From: Sphingomonas albertensis
GTDB lineage: Bacteria > Pseudomonadota > Alphaproteobacteria > Sphingomonadales > Sphingomonadaceae
Direction: 5' to 3'
DNA: 64,000 nt
Assembly (NCBI RefSeq): GCF_014358075.1
Contig: NZ_JACONT010000023.1
Location: 1 to 64,000 of the forward strand
The notes under the pieces were generated by a model. It worked only from the letters and a program-made list of their open reading frames with translations. It was not told the origin of the DNA and ran no database searches. Position 1 is the stretch's first letter. Each line of letters begins with the position of its first letter. Position numbers and translations under genes: made by a program. Shown here piece by piece: positions 53,336 to 62,285 of this stretch.

Positions 53336-53453
53336 GATGGATTGAACGCCCTGCACTGGAGCAGCGACCCTTATCCGTTGATCCGGCCCGGGAAACAGGG
53401 CCCGCGCCCCACTGCGACGAAGCGCGCCGAGGGTGCGCCGAGTCGCCCCCATG

Positions 53454-55031
53454 TCAGGGAACGAGAACCGTATCGACCGCGTCGGGCAGCGTTTCGGGAT
53501 AATCGAGCGTGAAATGCAGCCCGCGGCTTTCGTGCCGGTGCAGCGCCGATCGCACGATCAGCTCGGCGGTCTGGAGCAGGTTGCGCAGCTCGATCAGGTC
53601 AGGGGTGACGCGGAAATGCTGGTAATATTCCGCGACCTCGTCGTTGAGCAGTTCGATACGGTGCTTGGCGCGTTCGAGCCGCTTGGTGGTGCGGACGATG
53701 CCGACGTAGTTCCACATGAAGCGGCGGATTTCGGTCCAGGTCTGCTTGATGACGACCTCTTCATCCGAATCCGTGACGCGGCTTTCGTCCCAGGGGCGGA
53801 TTGGCGGGGGCGGGGGCAGTTTGTCCCAGTTCGCCGCGATGTTGTCCGCCGCCGCCTCGCCGAACACGAAGCATTCGAGCAGCGAGTTGGACGCGAGGCG
53901 ATTGGCGCCGTGCAGGCCGGATTCGGTGCACTCGCCGGCGGCATACAGGCCGGGGAGATCGGTCTTGCCGTGTTCGTCGATGACGATCCCGCCGCACGTA
54001 TAATGCTGCGCGGGGACGACCGGGATCGGCTGCGTGGTCATGTCGATACCGACCGTCAGCAGCTTCTCGTGGATGTTCGGGAAGTGGTGGCGGATGAATT
54101 CGGCGGGCATGTGGCTGATGTCGAGATGGACGTAATCGAGGCCGTAGCGCTTGATCTCGGCATCGATCGCGCGCGCGACGATATCGCGCGGCGCGAGTTC
54201 CATGCGCGCGGGGTCGTAATAGGTCATGAAGCGCTTGCCGGTCGACGGATTGATCAATCGCCCGCCTTCGCCGCGCACTGCCTCGGTGATCAGAAAATTC
54301 TTGACCTCAAGGTTGTAGAGGCAGGTCGGGTGGAACTGCATCATCTCCATGTTGGAGACGCGGGCGCCGGCCCGCCACGCCATCGCGATGCCGTCACCGG
54401 TCGCGCCGCGGGGAGCGGTCGAGAACAGGTACGTGCGGCCGGCGCCACCGGTCGCGAGGATCGTCGCGCGCGCGGTGTAGAGGGCGACGCGCTCGGTCTT
54501 GCGGTCGACCGCGTAGACCCCCCAGACATTGCCGGCACCCGAATAGCGTTGCTCGTGACGGCCGGTGGCGAGGTCGATCGCGATCTGGTCGGGGACCAGC
54601 GTGATATTCGGATGCGCTTCCGCAGCCTTCTGCAACGCCTCCTGCACAGCCCAGCCGGTCGCGTCGGCGACGTGGACGATACGGCGGTGCGAATGGCCGC
54701 CTTCGCGCGTCAGGTGCAACGCGTTGCCTTCGGTCTCGAACGGGACGCCGAGATGCGTCAGGCGCTCGATCGCGGCGGGGGCGCCTTCGACGACCATCTC
54801 GACGACCGCGCGGTCGTTGAGACCGGCACCGGCGACCATCGTGTCCTCGACATGGTTCTCGAACGTGTCGCCGGGCTCGAGCACGGCGGCGATCCCGCCC
54901 TGCGCCCAGGCGGTCGAGCCCTCGTTCAGCGCGCCCTTGGCGAGCACGGTGACCTTGAAACGGTCGGCGAGGTTGAGCGCGGCGGTAAGACCTGCGGCGC
55001 CTGAGCCGACGATCAGGATGTCGCTGTTCAT
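53454..55031 (-). CDS. nadB: L-aspartate oxidase
   Basis: A 525-residue flavoenzyme that oxidises aspartate to iminoaspartate, first step of de novo NAD synthesis. The FAD-binding motif is [19 protein letters not shown], followed by [27 protein letters not shown] [20 protein letters not shown]-like region and [19 protein letters not shown] with LFGLYAAGE-type [18 protein letters not shown]. The C-terminal helical domain is complete. nadA and nadC are not in this window. The stop of the upstream ABC gene overlaps its start by four bases. Confidence 0.96.
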   Translation of the reverse strand: MNSDILIVGSGAAGLTAALNLADRFKVTVLAKGALNEGSTAWAQGGIAAVLEPGDTFENHVEDTMVAGAGLNDRAVVEMVVEGAPAAIERLTHLGVPFETEGNALHLTREGGHSHRRIVHVADATGWAVQEALQKAAEAHPNITLVPDQIAIDLATGRHEQRYSGAGNVWGVYAVDRKTERVALYTARATILATGGAGRTYLFSTAPRGATGDGIAMAWRAGARVSNMEMMQFHPTCLYNLEVKNFLITEAVRGEGGRLINPSTGKRFMTYYDPARMELAPRDIVARAIDAEIKRYGLDYVHLDISHMPAEFIRHHFPNIHEKLLTVGIDMTTQPIPVVPAQHYTCGGIVIDEHGKTDLPGLYAAGECTESGLHGANRLASNSLLECFVFGEAAADNIAANWDKLPPPPPIRPWDESRVTDSDEEVVIKQTWTEIRRFMWNYVGIVRTTKRLERAKHRIELLNDEVAEYYQHFRVTPDLIELRNLLQTAELIVRSALHRHESRGLHFTLDYPETLPDAVDTVLVP

Positions 55032-55951
55032 GCGTTGGCGGCGCGAGTCAGGCTGAGGAAGACGTCTTCCAGATCAGGCTCCTTGGTCGAGACGTCGACG
55101 ATGCCGAAGCCGCCGGACTGGATTGCCGCCAAGACTTCGCCGGCGTTCACGCGGTCCTTCTTGTAGGTGATCTCGAGCGTGCGATTGCCCTTGAGCGTGA
55201 TCTTCTGGAAGCAGGCGTTGGCGGGGATATCGGTCACGTCGCGGTCGACGGTGACGGCGACGATCTTTTCCTGCGCCTTGCCGACCAGTTCGCGCGTGGG
55301 TTCGTTGGCGATCAGGCGACCGTTGTTGATGATCGCGATCCGGTCGCAGAGTTCCTCGGCTTCCTCGAGATAGTGCGTGGTGAGTACCACCGTCACGCCG
55401 GCTTGGTTGAGGCTGCGGACATAGGTCCAGAGCTGCTGGCGAAGCTCAATGTCGACGCCCGCGGTCGGCTCGTCGAGGACGAGGACGGGGGGCGAATGGA
55501 CCATGGCCTTGGCCACCATCAGGCGGCGCTTCATGCCGCCCGACAGCGTCCGGGCGTAGGCGTGCGCCTTGTCTTCGAGGTGCACTGCGCGGAGCAGCTC
55601 CATCGTGCGGCGCTTCGCCTTGGGGACGCCGTAGAGCCCGGCCTGGATCTCCAGCGTCTCGAACGGCGAGAAGAAGGGGTCGAACAGGATCTCCTGGTTG
55701 ACGATTCCGATCGACGCCTTGGCGTTGCGCGGGTGCTCGTCGATGTCGAAGCCCCAGATCGCGGCGCTGCCATCGGTTTTGTTGACGAGGCCCGCGAGGA
55801 TGTTGATGAGCGTCGACTTGCCCGCGCCGTTGGGGCCGAGCAGCCCGAAGATCTGGCCGCGGGGGACGTCGAACGTGACGCCGTCCAGCGCGCGCTTGCC
55901 GCCGGCGTAGGTCTTGCAGAGATTCGAGATGGCGATCGCAGCTTCGGTCAT
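55028..55951 (-). CDS. ABC transporter ATP-binding protein
   Basis: A 307-residue ATPase with Walker A ([15 protein letters not shown]), signature ([15 protein letters not shown]), Walker B ([12 protein letters not shown]) and the H-loop ([13 protein letters not shown]). The group is the CcmA/DrrA-type exporters with an extra C-terminal domain of about 80 residues (ending [11 protein letters not shown]). No permease gene is adjacent, so the membrane partner lies elsewhere. It overlaps nadB by four bases; a functional link to NAD synthesis is not implied. Confidence 0.93.
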   Translation of the reverse strand: MTEAAIAISNLCKTYAGGKRALDGVTFDVPRGQIFGLLGPNGAGKSTLINILAGLVNKTDGSAAIWGFDIDEHPRNAKASIGIVNQEILFDPFFSPFETLEIQAGLYGVPKAKRRTMELLRAVHLEDKAHAYARTLSGGMKRRLMVAKAMVHSPPVLVLDEPTAGVDIELRQQLWTYVRSLNQAGVTVVLTTHYLEEAEELCDRIAIINNGRLIANEPTRELVGKAQEKIVAVTVDRDVTDIPANACFQKITLKGNRTLEITYKKDRVNAGEVLAAIQSGGFGIVDVSTKEPDLEDVFLSLTRAANA

Positions 55952-56074
55952 AGGTGCGGCATAGCGGGGCGGTGCGGGCGGGTCATCCCCTCGGGCGTTG
56001 CAAAGAAGATTTGTTCGCGCGGAGACGGGGAAGAACCAATTGCCCGGCCCGCCAGCCCTTGCTATCGCCCCCTC

Positions 56075-56308
56075 ATGCATCCGCCGCTCGAAACCACCCG
56101 CGTCACCCACGCCCGCGTCGCCTGCGATGGCGCCACAGACATTCCCGGCGGTGCGGCACTCGGCCATCCGCGTGTCTGGTTGCAGATCGACGAGACCGGC
56201 TATGTCGATTGCGGCTATTGCGACCGGCGTTTCATCCTGGTCGGCGGCGCGGCCGACGGCGCGGATCAGTCGACGTTGCGCGATCACGGGGATGGCGCCG
56301 GGCGCTAA
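56075..56308 (+). CDS. NDUFS6-like zinc-finger protein (Complex I accessory type)
   Basis: A 77-residue protein with the CHCC zinc-binding pattern: Cys in ARVACDG, His in [10 protein letters not shown] and two Cys in [12 protein letters not shown]. This is the C-terminal domain of mitochondrial NDUFS6, present in alphaproteobacteria as a small Complex I accessory subunit. The ATG at 56075 begins [16 protein letters not shown]. It is 18 bp before tldD on the same strand. Confidence 0.85.
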   Translation: MHPPLETTRVTHARVACDGATDIPGGAALGHPRVWLQIDETGYVDCGYCDRRFILVGGAADGADQSTLRDHGDGAGR

Positions 56309-56326
56309 GCCTCTTATATCTATCGG

Positions 56327-57754
56327 ATGACGATAGCAGCAGACCCCCGTTCTTTCCTCTACCGCGACACACTCGACCCCGAACAGGCGCAGGCGCTGAC
56401 CGCCAAGGCGCTTGGCAAGGCCGATGATGGCGAGCTGTACTTGCAATATCGCAAGGCCGAGGCGTTCGGGTTCGACGACGGCCGGCTGAAGACCGCCTCC
56501 TACGACACGAGCTCGGGCTTTGGCCTGCGCGCCGTCTCGGGCGAGATGACCGCGTTCGCGCATTCGAACGAGATGACACCCGCCGCGATCCGTCGCGCCG
56601 CCGAGACGATGGCGCTGATCGAGCCGGGGGTCGCCGCGAAGGCCGGTCCGCCGCAGGGGACCAATCGACACCGCTACACCGCCGCGGACCCGCTCGATCT
56701 GGTGCCGTTCGCTGACAAGGTGAATTTGTGCCAGACGATCGACGCGGCCGCCCGCGCGCGCGATCCGCGTGTGGCGCAGGTGTCGGTGAGCCTGTCGGGG
56801 ACGTGGTCGGTGGTCGAGATCGTCCGCGCCGATGGGTTCGTCGCGACAGATGTCCGCCCGCTGGTACGCCTCAACGTCTCGATCGTCGCCGAGCAGAATG
56901 GGCGGCGGGAGACGGGCAGCTACGGGATCGGCGGGCGCTATCTCTATAACGACCTGTTCGAGCCCGCGACGTACAACCGCGCGATCGACGAGGCTCTCTC
57001 GCAGGCGTTGGTGAACCTGGAATCGATTGCCGCGCCGGCGGGCGAAATGACCGTGCTGCTCGGCAACGGCTGGCCCGGCATCCTGCTGCACGAGGCGATC
57101 GGTCATGGGCTCGAGGGCGATTTCAACCGCAAGGGAACGTCAGCGTTCTCGGGACGGATCGGCGAGCGGGTCGCGGCCGAGGGCGTAACGGTGGTCGACG
57201 ACGGATCGCTCCAGGATCGCCGCGGATCGCTGACGATCGACGACGAGGGCACGCCGACGCGCGAGACCGTGCTGATCGAGGACGGCATCCTCAAGGGTTA
57301 TATGCAGGACCGGCTCAACGCGCGGCTGATGGGCGTCGAGGCTACCGGTAACGGTCGTCGCGAGAGTTATGCGCACGCACCGATGCCGCGGATGACCAAC
57401 ACCTTCATGAAGGCGGGCAACGACGATCCCGCCGAACTCCTGTCGCGCGTCAAGAAGGGCATCTTTGCCAAGGCGTTCGGCGGCGGGCAGGTCGATATCG
57501 TCTCGGGCAAGTTCGTGTTCAGCTGCACCGAGGCGTATCTGATCGAGGACGGCAAGCTGGGCGCGCCGATCAAGGGCGCGACGCTGATCGGCGACGGGCC
57601 AAGCTCGCTGACCAGGGTGCGCGGGATCGGCAACGACTTCGCGCTCGACGAGGGAATCGGGATGTGTGGCAAGGGCGGGCAGTCGGTGCCGGCCGGCGTG
57701 GGGCAACCCACGTTGCTGGTCGATGGGCTCACGGTAGGCGGGACGGCGGCCTAA
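56327..57754 (+). CDS. tldD: Metalloprotease TldD
   Basis: A 475-residue protein of the TldD/PmbA family, a zinc protease that works as a heterodimer with TldE (PmbA) on flexible peptides. The metal-binding HEAIGHGLEGD (HExxxH) is present, as are FGFDDGRLKTASYDTSSGFG, TPTRETVLIEDGILKGYM and the Cys in VSGKFVFSCTEAYLIEDG. The partner gene is not in this window. Its stop codon overlaps, tail to tail, the stop of the ccdB-type gene on the other strand. Confidence 0.95.
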   Translation: MTIAADPRSFLYRDTLDPEQAQALTAKALGKADDGELYLQYRKAEAFGFDDGRLKTASYDTSSGFGLRAVSGEMTAFAHSNEMTPAAIRRAAETMALIEPGVAAKAGPPQGTNRHRYTAADPLDLVPFADKVNLCQTIDAAARARDPRVAQVSVSLSGTWSVVEIVRADGFVATDVRPLVRLNVSIVAEQNGRRETGSYGIGGRYLYNDLFEPATYNRAIDEALSQALVNLESIAAPAGEMTVLLGNGWPGILLHEAIGHGLEGDFNRKGTSAFSGRIGERVAAEGVTVVDDGSLQDRRGSLTIDDEGTPTRETVLIEDGILKGYMQDRLNARLMGVEATGNGRRESYAHAPMPRMTNTFMKAGNDDPAELLSRVKKGIFAKAFGGGQVDIVSGKFVFSCTEAYLIEDGKLGAPIKGATLIGDGPSSLTRVRGIGNDFALDEGIGMCGKGGQSVPAGVGQPTLLVDGLTVGGTAA

Positions 57755-58041
57755 TACCCCGAGATCAGCATATCGAGCGCGGCCTTTATTTCGAATTGCG
57801 CCGCATCGAGCGTCGCTACGGTGTCTTCGATGTCGCGGACGTCGATCGCGCGGGCTAACGTCGTGATCATCGTCAGAACTTCGCCGTTGATCGTGAAGCT
57901 GGGCATCAGCCTTTCGAAAATCACGGCGTCGGTTGGACGAAGCGGTGCCACGAAACGGGTCTGCAGGTCGGACAGCAGATCCGATTGGCAATCGACCACC
58001 AGCACATTGCCGCGGATGCGGTAGACGTCGAACTGTGCCAA
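57751..58041 (-). CDS. CcdB-family toxin
   Basis: A 96-residue protein of CcdB fold: FDVYRIRGNVLVVDCQSDLL is strands 1-2 and RFVAPLRPTD follows, with the C-terminal helix DAAQFEIKAALDMLISGY. F-plasmid CcdB poisons DNA gyrase through its last residues Trp-Gly-Ile; here the end reads Ser-Gly-Tyr, so gyrase poisoning may be weaker or lost, or the target may differ. The upstream antitoxin gene ends one base before its start, the classic ccdAB order. Confidence 0.88.
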   Translation of the reverse strand: MAQFDVYRIRGNVLVVDCQSDLLSDLQTRFVAPLRPTDAVIFERLMPSFTINGEVLTMITTLARAIDVRDIEDTVATLDAAQFEIKAALDMLISGY

Positions 58042-58287
58042 TCAGAGCGGCCGCAGATGGGCAAGCGGATCGCCATTCTGTTCGTACCAGCGGTTCCAGC
58101 CTTCGATCGCCTCGCGATTTTCTTCCTTCCAGCGCCGCTCTTGTTCGATTTTCGTCGCGTGCCTGATAGCGTGTTCGCTGATCTGAGAAAGGTTGAGCCC
58201 TGCCTCGCGTGCCGCTGCAACGATGCCGGTATCCAGCGACATGTTGACCGATTTGCGCTTGCCGGTGGCGACTGGATCATGCTTCAT
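58042..58287 (-). CDS. CcdA-family antitoxin
   Basis: An 81-residue antitoxin. The N-terminal ribbon-helix-helix (KRKSVNMSLDTGIVAAAREA, then LNLSQISEHAI) binds the operator. The C-terminal segment (RRWKEENREAIEGWNRWYEQ, then NGDPLAHLR) should wrap the toxin. A promoter with -35 ttgacg and -10 taccтt-like taccctt-free sequence 'tacctt' lies directly upstream, only six bases before this ATG. The gene is immediately followed by the toxin gene. Confidence 0.88.
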   Translation of the reverse strand: MKHDPVATGKRKSVNMSLDTGIVAAAREAGLNLSQISEHAIRHATKIEQERRWKEENREAIEGWNRWYEQNGDPLAHLRPL

Positions 58288-58293
58288 GCGCAC

Positions 58294-58322
58294 AAGGTAT
58301 GCGCGTACATGTTGCGCGTCAA
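58294..58322 (-). promoter_or_regulatory. Promoter of ccdAB, predicting a near-leaderless transcript
   Basis: On the minus strand ttgacg (58317-58322) and tacctt (58294-58299) are 17 bases apart. The -10 box ends six bases before the ccdA ATG, so transcription should begin at or one base before the start codon. The spacer contains tgcgcg-type repeats (gcgcaacatgtacgcgc) that could be the CcdAB operator. Confidence 0.7.
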
Positions 58323-58336
58323 TTCGGAGCCGAACG

Positions 58337-58897
58337 ATGGACTTCTTTCCCGCGCTCACCGACGAGCACCGTGCGTTCGTTGCCCGGCAGCGGGTGTTCT
58401 TCGTCGCGACTGCCGCCGAGGGGGCGCGGATCAATCTCAGTCCCAAGGGCATGGACAGTTTTCGCGTGCTCGATGCGAAGACGGTCGCGTATCTCGACGT
58501 CGGCGGTTCCGGGAACGAAACGAACGCGCATCTGGGCGCGGACGGGCGCATCACGATCATGTTCTGCGCGTTCGATCAGCCGGCGCTGATTTTCCGGATC
58601 TATGGCAAGGGTCGTGCCGTGCTGCCGCAGGACGACGGCTGGGCCGAGTTGTATGCGCGGTTCACGCCGTTGCCGGGTACGCGGCAAATCTTCGTGATCA
58701 ATGTCGACGAGGTGCAGACGAGTTGTGGCTGGGGCGTGCCGTTCATGACGCTCGATCGCGAGCGACAGACGCTGTCGAAATATCACGCGAAACAGACCGA
58801 GGCCGAACGGCTCGAGGAACTGGCGGGGCCGACCGCGAGCATCGACGGGTTGCCGGTGCGGCTTGCTACCGTATTGCCGGAACGTACCGGAGAATGA
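58337..58897 (+). CDS. Pyridoxamine 5'-phosphate oxidase-like FMN-binding protein
   Basis: A 186-residue split-barrel protein. The segment HRAFVARQRVFFVATAAEGA is the N-terminal strand-helix of the family; NLSPKGMDSFRVLDAKTVAY and GNETNAHLGADGRITIMFCAF form the FMN-binding region. It resembles the 'PPOX class/DUF-type' proteins annotated as pyridoxamine phosphate oxidase family rather than PdxH itself. The cofactor is likely a flavin; the substrate is unknown. The stop overlaps the next gene's start (ATGA). Confidence 0.85.
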   Translation: MDFFPALTDEHRAFVARQRVFFVATAAEGARINLSPKGMDSFRVLDAKTVAYLDVGGSGNETNAHLGADGRITIMFCAFDQPALIFRIYGKGRAVLPQDDGWAELYARFTPLPGTRQIFVINVDEVQTSCGWGVPFMTLDRERQTLSKYHAKQTEAERLEELAGPTASIDGLPVRLATVLPERTGE

Positions 58898-59091
58898 GCT
58901 TAGTCGAACTGGGGCGGTACGGCCGCAACGAGGCGCATATCATCGTCGGGCGGCTCGAAAGCGAAGGCATTTCGGCGATCGCGTTCGACGGCGGGATGTC
59001 GATCATGGAGGGGAGCTGGTTGCTGATCCCGGTGCGCGTCATGGTCGACGAGGATGATCTGGACGAGGCCCGGGGGATTTTGGCAGGCTGA
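58894..59091 (+). CDS. DUF2007-like small protein
   Basis: A 65-residue protein: MSLVELGRYGRNEAHIIVGR and LESEGISAIAFDGGMSIMEG, ending VMVDEDDLDEARGILAG. The pattern (strand-helix, 'LxxxGI', then 'V...D...A..IL') is that of DUF2007, a ferredoxin-like fold with proposed signalling or metal roles. The start overlaps the upstream gene's stop by four bases, so it is translationally coupled. Function unknown. Confidence 0.8.
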   Translation: MSLVELGRYGRNEAHIIVGRLESEGISAIAFDGGMSIMEGSWLLIPVRVMVDEDDLDEARGILAG

Positions 59092-59157
59092 GCGGGTGCG
59101 TCGGGCGTTCGTGAGAATGCGGCGTTTCGAAGAAAGGCGCCGCGCTGCCGCCGCAAT

Positions 59158-59254
59158 CGTCATTCCCGCGGAGGCCGGAACCCATATCGGCAAAGCTCCC
59201 GACTTGGTCGCTAGCGGTTGAGTATATGGATCCCCGCCTGCGCGGGGATGACGA
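59158..59254. repeat. Palindromic repeat, family J
   Basis: Outer arms cgtcattcccgcggaggccg and cccgcctgcgcggggatgac around a variable centre. It lies between the convergent ends of the DUF2007-like and dehydrogenase genes. Confidence 0.75.
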
Positions 59255-59329
59255 CGAATTGGACGCCCGTCGCGTAGATTAAGTCGCGCAGATTTAGAAG
59301 GGGCAGGGCGAACACCCCGCCCCGCCAGA

Positions 59330-60658
59330 TCAGCCTCTCGCGCTGACCCGCCAGATCGCGTTGCCGACGTCGTCCGCGACCAGCAGGCCACCGGTCTTGT
59401 CGGTGATGACGCCGACCGGGCGGCCCTGTGCGTCGCCGTCCTTGTTGAGGAACCCGCCGAGCACGTCGACGGGCTTTGCGTTTGCCGCCGGGAAGCCGGT
59501 GTCGCCGAACGGGATATAGACGACCTTGTAGCCCGATACCGGCTTGCGATTCCACGAGCCGTGCTCGCCGACGAATGCACCGTTGGCGAAGTTTGCGCCC
59601 AGTTTCGCGTCGCCCGAGAAGGTCAGGCCGAGCGCCGCGACGTGGGGTCCGAGCGCGTAATCGGGACGCTTGGAATATTGCTGGAGCGCGGGGTTCTTCG
59701 GCTCGACGCGGCTGTCGGGATAGCCGCCCCAATAATACCAGGGCCAGCCGAAGTGATCGCCGAACTCGACCTGCGTCAGGTAATCGGGCGCGAGATCGGA
59801 GCCGAGCATGTCGCGCTCGTTGACGACGGTCCACAATTCGCCCGACTTGGGGTTGATCGCCATGCCGTTGGGGTTCCGCAGGCCCGCGGCGTAGATCCGC
59901 CAGTTCTTGTCCTTGGGCCAGACCTGGAGGATGTTGGCGCGGTACTTCTCCGCGTCCATGCCGTTCTCGGCGATGTTCGACGACGATCCGACGCCGACGT
60001 ACAGCGTCTTGCCGTCCGCTGCGGTAATGACGTTGCGCGCCCAGTGATTGCCGCCCGGGTTGAGCTTGATGACGAGCTCGGGCTTGGCTGTGATCTTCGT
60101 GGCGCCGTCGGTGTAGGGGACGCGGACGAGCGCGTCGGTGTTGCCAATGTAGAGCTGGCCGTCGAGCAGGGTCATGCCGAACGGCGAGTTGAGGCCGGTC
60201 ATGAACACCGACTTCGTCTCCGCCACGCCGTCGCCGTTCGCGTCGCGCAGCAGCGTGATGCGGTTCGCTGAGGGGACGCCGGCGCCCGCGCGGCCCATCA
60301 GGACCTTCATCACCCAGCCGGTGATCCCACCACCCTCGCGCGGCGGCGAGTTCGTCTCGGCGACCAGTACGTCGCCATTGGGCAGGCGGTACATCCAGCG
60401 CGGGTGATCGAGCCCGGTCGCAAACGGCTGGACCTTGAGGCCGGCGGCCGGAGTCGGCATCGCGCCGTTCTGCCAGCCGACGACCTTCGCGACCTTGACG
60501 GTCGGGATCGTCTGGATACGGGGATCGGTGATCTTGGGCAGCTTGCCGGTCACCTGATCGACCGGCAATTTCGCCGTGTCGGGCCAGGCGAGATAGGTGA
60601 CGCCCGCGGCGATCACGAGCAGGATCAGGCCGAGGACGATGAGGATGTGTTTGCGCAT
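59330..60658 (-). CDS. PQQ-dependent sugar dehydrogenase, sorbosone dehydrogenase-like
   Basis: A 442-residue beta-propeller protein with an uncleaved N-terminal anchor or signal (ILIVLGLILLVIAAGVTYLA). Features of the L-sorbosone dehydrogenase family are LDHPRWMYRLPNGDVLVAET, LLRDANGDGVAE, LNSPFGMTLLDGQLYIGNTD, GLRNPNGMAINPKSGELW and the late GEHGSWNRKPVSGYKVVY. It should oxidise a sugar or aldehyde in the periplasm with PQQ. A second enzyme of this superfamily is at 20848-21972. The start was chosen at MRKHILIVLG. Confidence 0.88.
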   Translation of the reverse strand: MRKHILIVLGLILLVIAAGVTYLAWPDTAKLPVDQVTGKLPKITDPRIQTIPTVKVAKVVGWQNGAMPTPAAGLKVQPFATGLDHPRWMYRLPNGDVLVAETNSPPREGGGITGWVMKVLMGRAGAGVPSANRITLLRDANGDGVAETKSVFMTGLNSPFGMTLLDGQLYIGNTDALVRVPYTDGATKITAKPELVIKLNPGGNHWARNVITAADGKTLYVGVGSSSNIAENGMDAEKYRANILQVWPKDKNWRIYAAGLRNPNGMAINPKSGELWTVVNERDMLGSDLAPDYLTQVEFGDHFGWPWYYWGGYPDSRVEPKNPALQQYSKRPDYALGPHVAALGLTFSGDAKLGANFANGAFVGEHGSWNRKPVSGYKVVYIPFGDTGFPAANAKPVDVLGGFLNKDGDAQGRPVGVITDKTGGLLVADDVGNAIWRVSARG

Positions 60659-60760
60659 GGGGCAAGGATAGTCGCACACCCCGTGCGGCGGAAGATGCAA
60701 AAGCGGTTCGCGGCCGCGGCATTTCAGCGGTCGTCAATATCTTACGGGTAAGCGCGCTGC

Positions 60761-62206
60761 ATGGTCTTCCCTCGTTCATCGATCGATTGGCGCACGGCGC
60801 GCATCGCCGTCGCCCTGTCGTTGGCGATGTTCGCCGGGTATGGCCTGTCGTCCTTCCCCGGGCTCTGGGCGAGTTGGCAGGTTCCGGCGATCACGCCGCT
60901 GTTCGTCGCGGCATGGATCGTGGCCGCGATCCTGCCGCTGATACTGCTCCGCCATGCGCCGCCTGCGTTGACGGTCTCGATGATGGCGGCGTTGGCGATA
61001 GCGTTGCGGATCGCGGCGGCGGTGGTGGCGGATGGGCGGATCCCGCCGGGCGATGCGCGCAACTACGTCGTCCTCGCCCAGCATCTGCTCGAAGGGCGCG
61101 GACTGGTCATCGCCGACCATTATATGGGCGTAGAGGTGCGTGCGCTGTATCCGCCCGTCTACCCGATCCTGCTGGCGGCGTGGGGTGCGATGGTGGGGTT
61201 CTCTACCGCCTCGCTGACGCTGTTGGCGACGATCGTCGACCTCGCGACCGCGGGCGCGATGATCCTTCTGGCGCGCATGCTGGGCAATCGATCGGCGGGC
61301 CTCGCCGCGGCATGGCTGTACCTGATCTGGCCTTCCGTCCTGCTGTCCACGCCGCTGGCGCAAAAGGAAGGCGTGTGTGCCCTGCTAGCGGTGTTGCTCG
61401 CGATCCAGTGGGTCAGGCTCGCCGCGAAACGGGACGCTGGCGCGGCACGCTGGTACGCGGCGATGGGGCTAGGGGTGACGGCCGGGGTGCTCACGCTGAC
61501 GCAACCGGGCGAAGCGCCGCTCGTCATGATGTTCGGGATGGTTTCGGCGGCTGCGTGCGGATGGCGACGTGCGATTGTAGCGGGGCTCCGTGCGGTCCCG
61601 TTCGCGGTCCTTGCGATCCTGCTGCCCTGGTGGATCCGCAATGCGCTGATCTTCGGCGCCTTCGTTCCGCTGACGAGCGCGGGCGGCTATGGCTTGTGGA
61701 TCGGCAACAATCCGGACGCTACCGGTCACTGGATGCCGCCGCCGCCGCAATTATATGGCATGGCCGAGATCGCGTTCGGCAAAGCCGCCGCGGCGATCGC
61801 GATCGACTGGATCGTCCAGCACCCGATGGACTTCGTGCGCAACACCTTGGCAAAAGCGGTGCGAGGCTGGGGCGTAGCGGAAAGCGGCGCTTCGCGGATC
61901 GCGGGGCTGCGGCCGACTATCAGTCCGTTGATTCCACCGATCGTTTTCGCCGTGTCGCAGATGGCGCATCTGGGATTGCTGGCTGGAGCCGCGCGTTCGG
62001 CGTGGAGACGGCAGACGCCTGGCATGACGCTGTTGCTGCTCCTCGTGCTCGCGTGCGTCGTGCAGACGCTGGCGTTCGGGGTCTGGTTCGAATTCGACGA
62101 GCGCCACCGCGATTTCGCGACGCCGTTCCTATTGTTGCTGGCGGCGTTCGGATTTGCCGATGCGCGAGCATCGGAAGGCGAGCGGGACCGGTCTGGTAGG
62201 GAGTAA
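60761..62206 (+). CDS. GT-C type glycosyltransferase-like membrane protein
   Basis: A 481-residue polytopic protein with about ten predicted membrane helices, for example VALSLAMFAGYGLSSF, IVAAILPLILL, GAMILLARMLG and AVPFAVLAILLPWWIRNALI. The first large loop has PPGDARNYVVLAQHLLEGRG, with the Asp typical of ArnT/PMT-like (family 39) transferases that use lipid-linked sugars; RALYPPVYPILLAAW follows. The substrate is not known. A weak hairpin follows the stop. The gene stands alone. Confidence 0.8.
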   Translation: MVFPRSSIDWRTARIAVALSLAMFAGYGLSSFPGLWASWQVPAITPLFVAAWIVAAILPLILLRHAPPALTVSMMAALAIALRIAAAVVADGRIPPGDARNYVVLAQHLLEGRGLVIADHYMGVEVRALYPPVYPILLAAWGAMVGFSTASLTLLATIVDLATAGAMILLARMLGNRSAGLAAAWLYLIWPSVLLSTPLAQKEGVCALLAVLLAIQWVRLAAKRDAGAARWYAAMGLGVTAGVLTLTQPGEAPLVMMFGMVSAAACGWRRAIVAGLRAVPFAVLAILLPWWIRNALIFGAFVPLTSAGGYGLWIGNNPDATGHWMPPPPQLYGMAEIAFGKAAAAIAIDWIVQHPMDFVRNTLAKAVRGWGVAESGASRIAGLRPTISPLIPPIVFAVSQMAHLGLLAGAARSAWRRQTPGMTLLLLLVLACVVQTLAFGVWFEFDERHRDFATPFLLLLAAFGFADARASEGERDRSGRE

Positions 62207-62237
62207 GCCCCAGTAGGCCGGTCCGACAATAAAAGAA

Positions 62238-62268
62238 GGCCGCCGACATCGCTGCCGACGGCCCCCTC
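62238..62268. terminator. Hairpin between the GT-C gene and katG
   Basis: ggccgccgacatcgctgccgacggcc can form a stem (ggccg.cgac / ctgccgacggcc, imperfect) between the convergent ends. The T tracts are poor, so termination is uncertain. Confidence 0.4.
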
Positions 62269-62285
62269 CGATACTCGGACGTCGC

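Noticed and set aside
55028..57106. A 692-codon frame covering the ABC ATPase and extending across tldD's opposite strand.
   Set aside because: Only the last 307 codons look like protein; the upstream part is the antisense of tldD and the zinc-finger gene.
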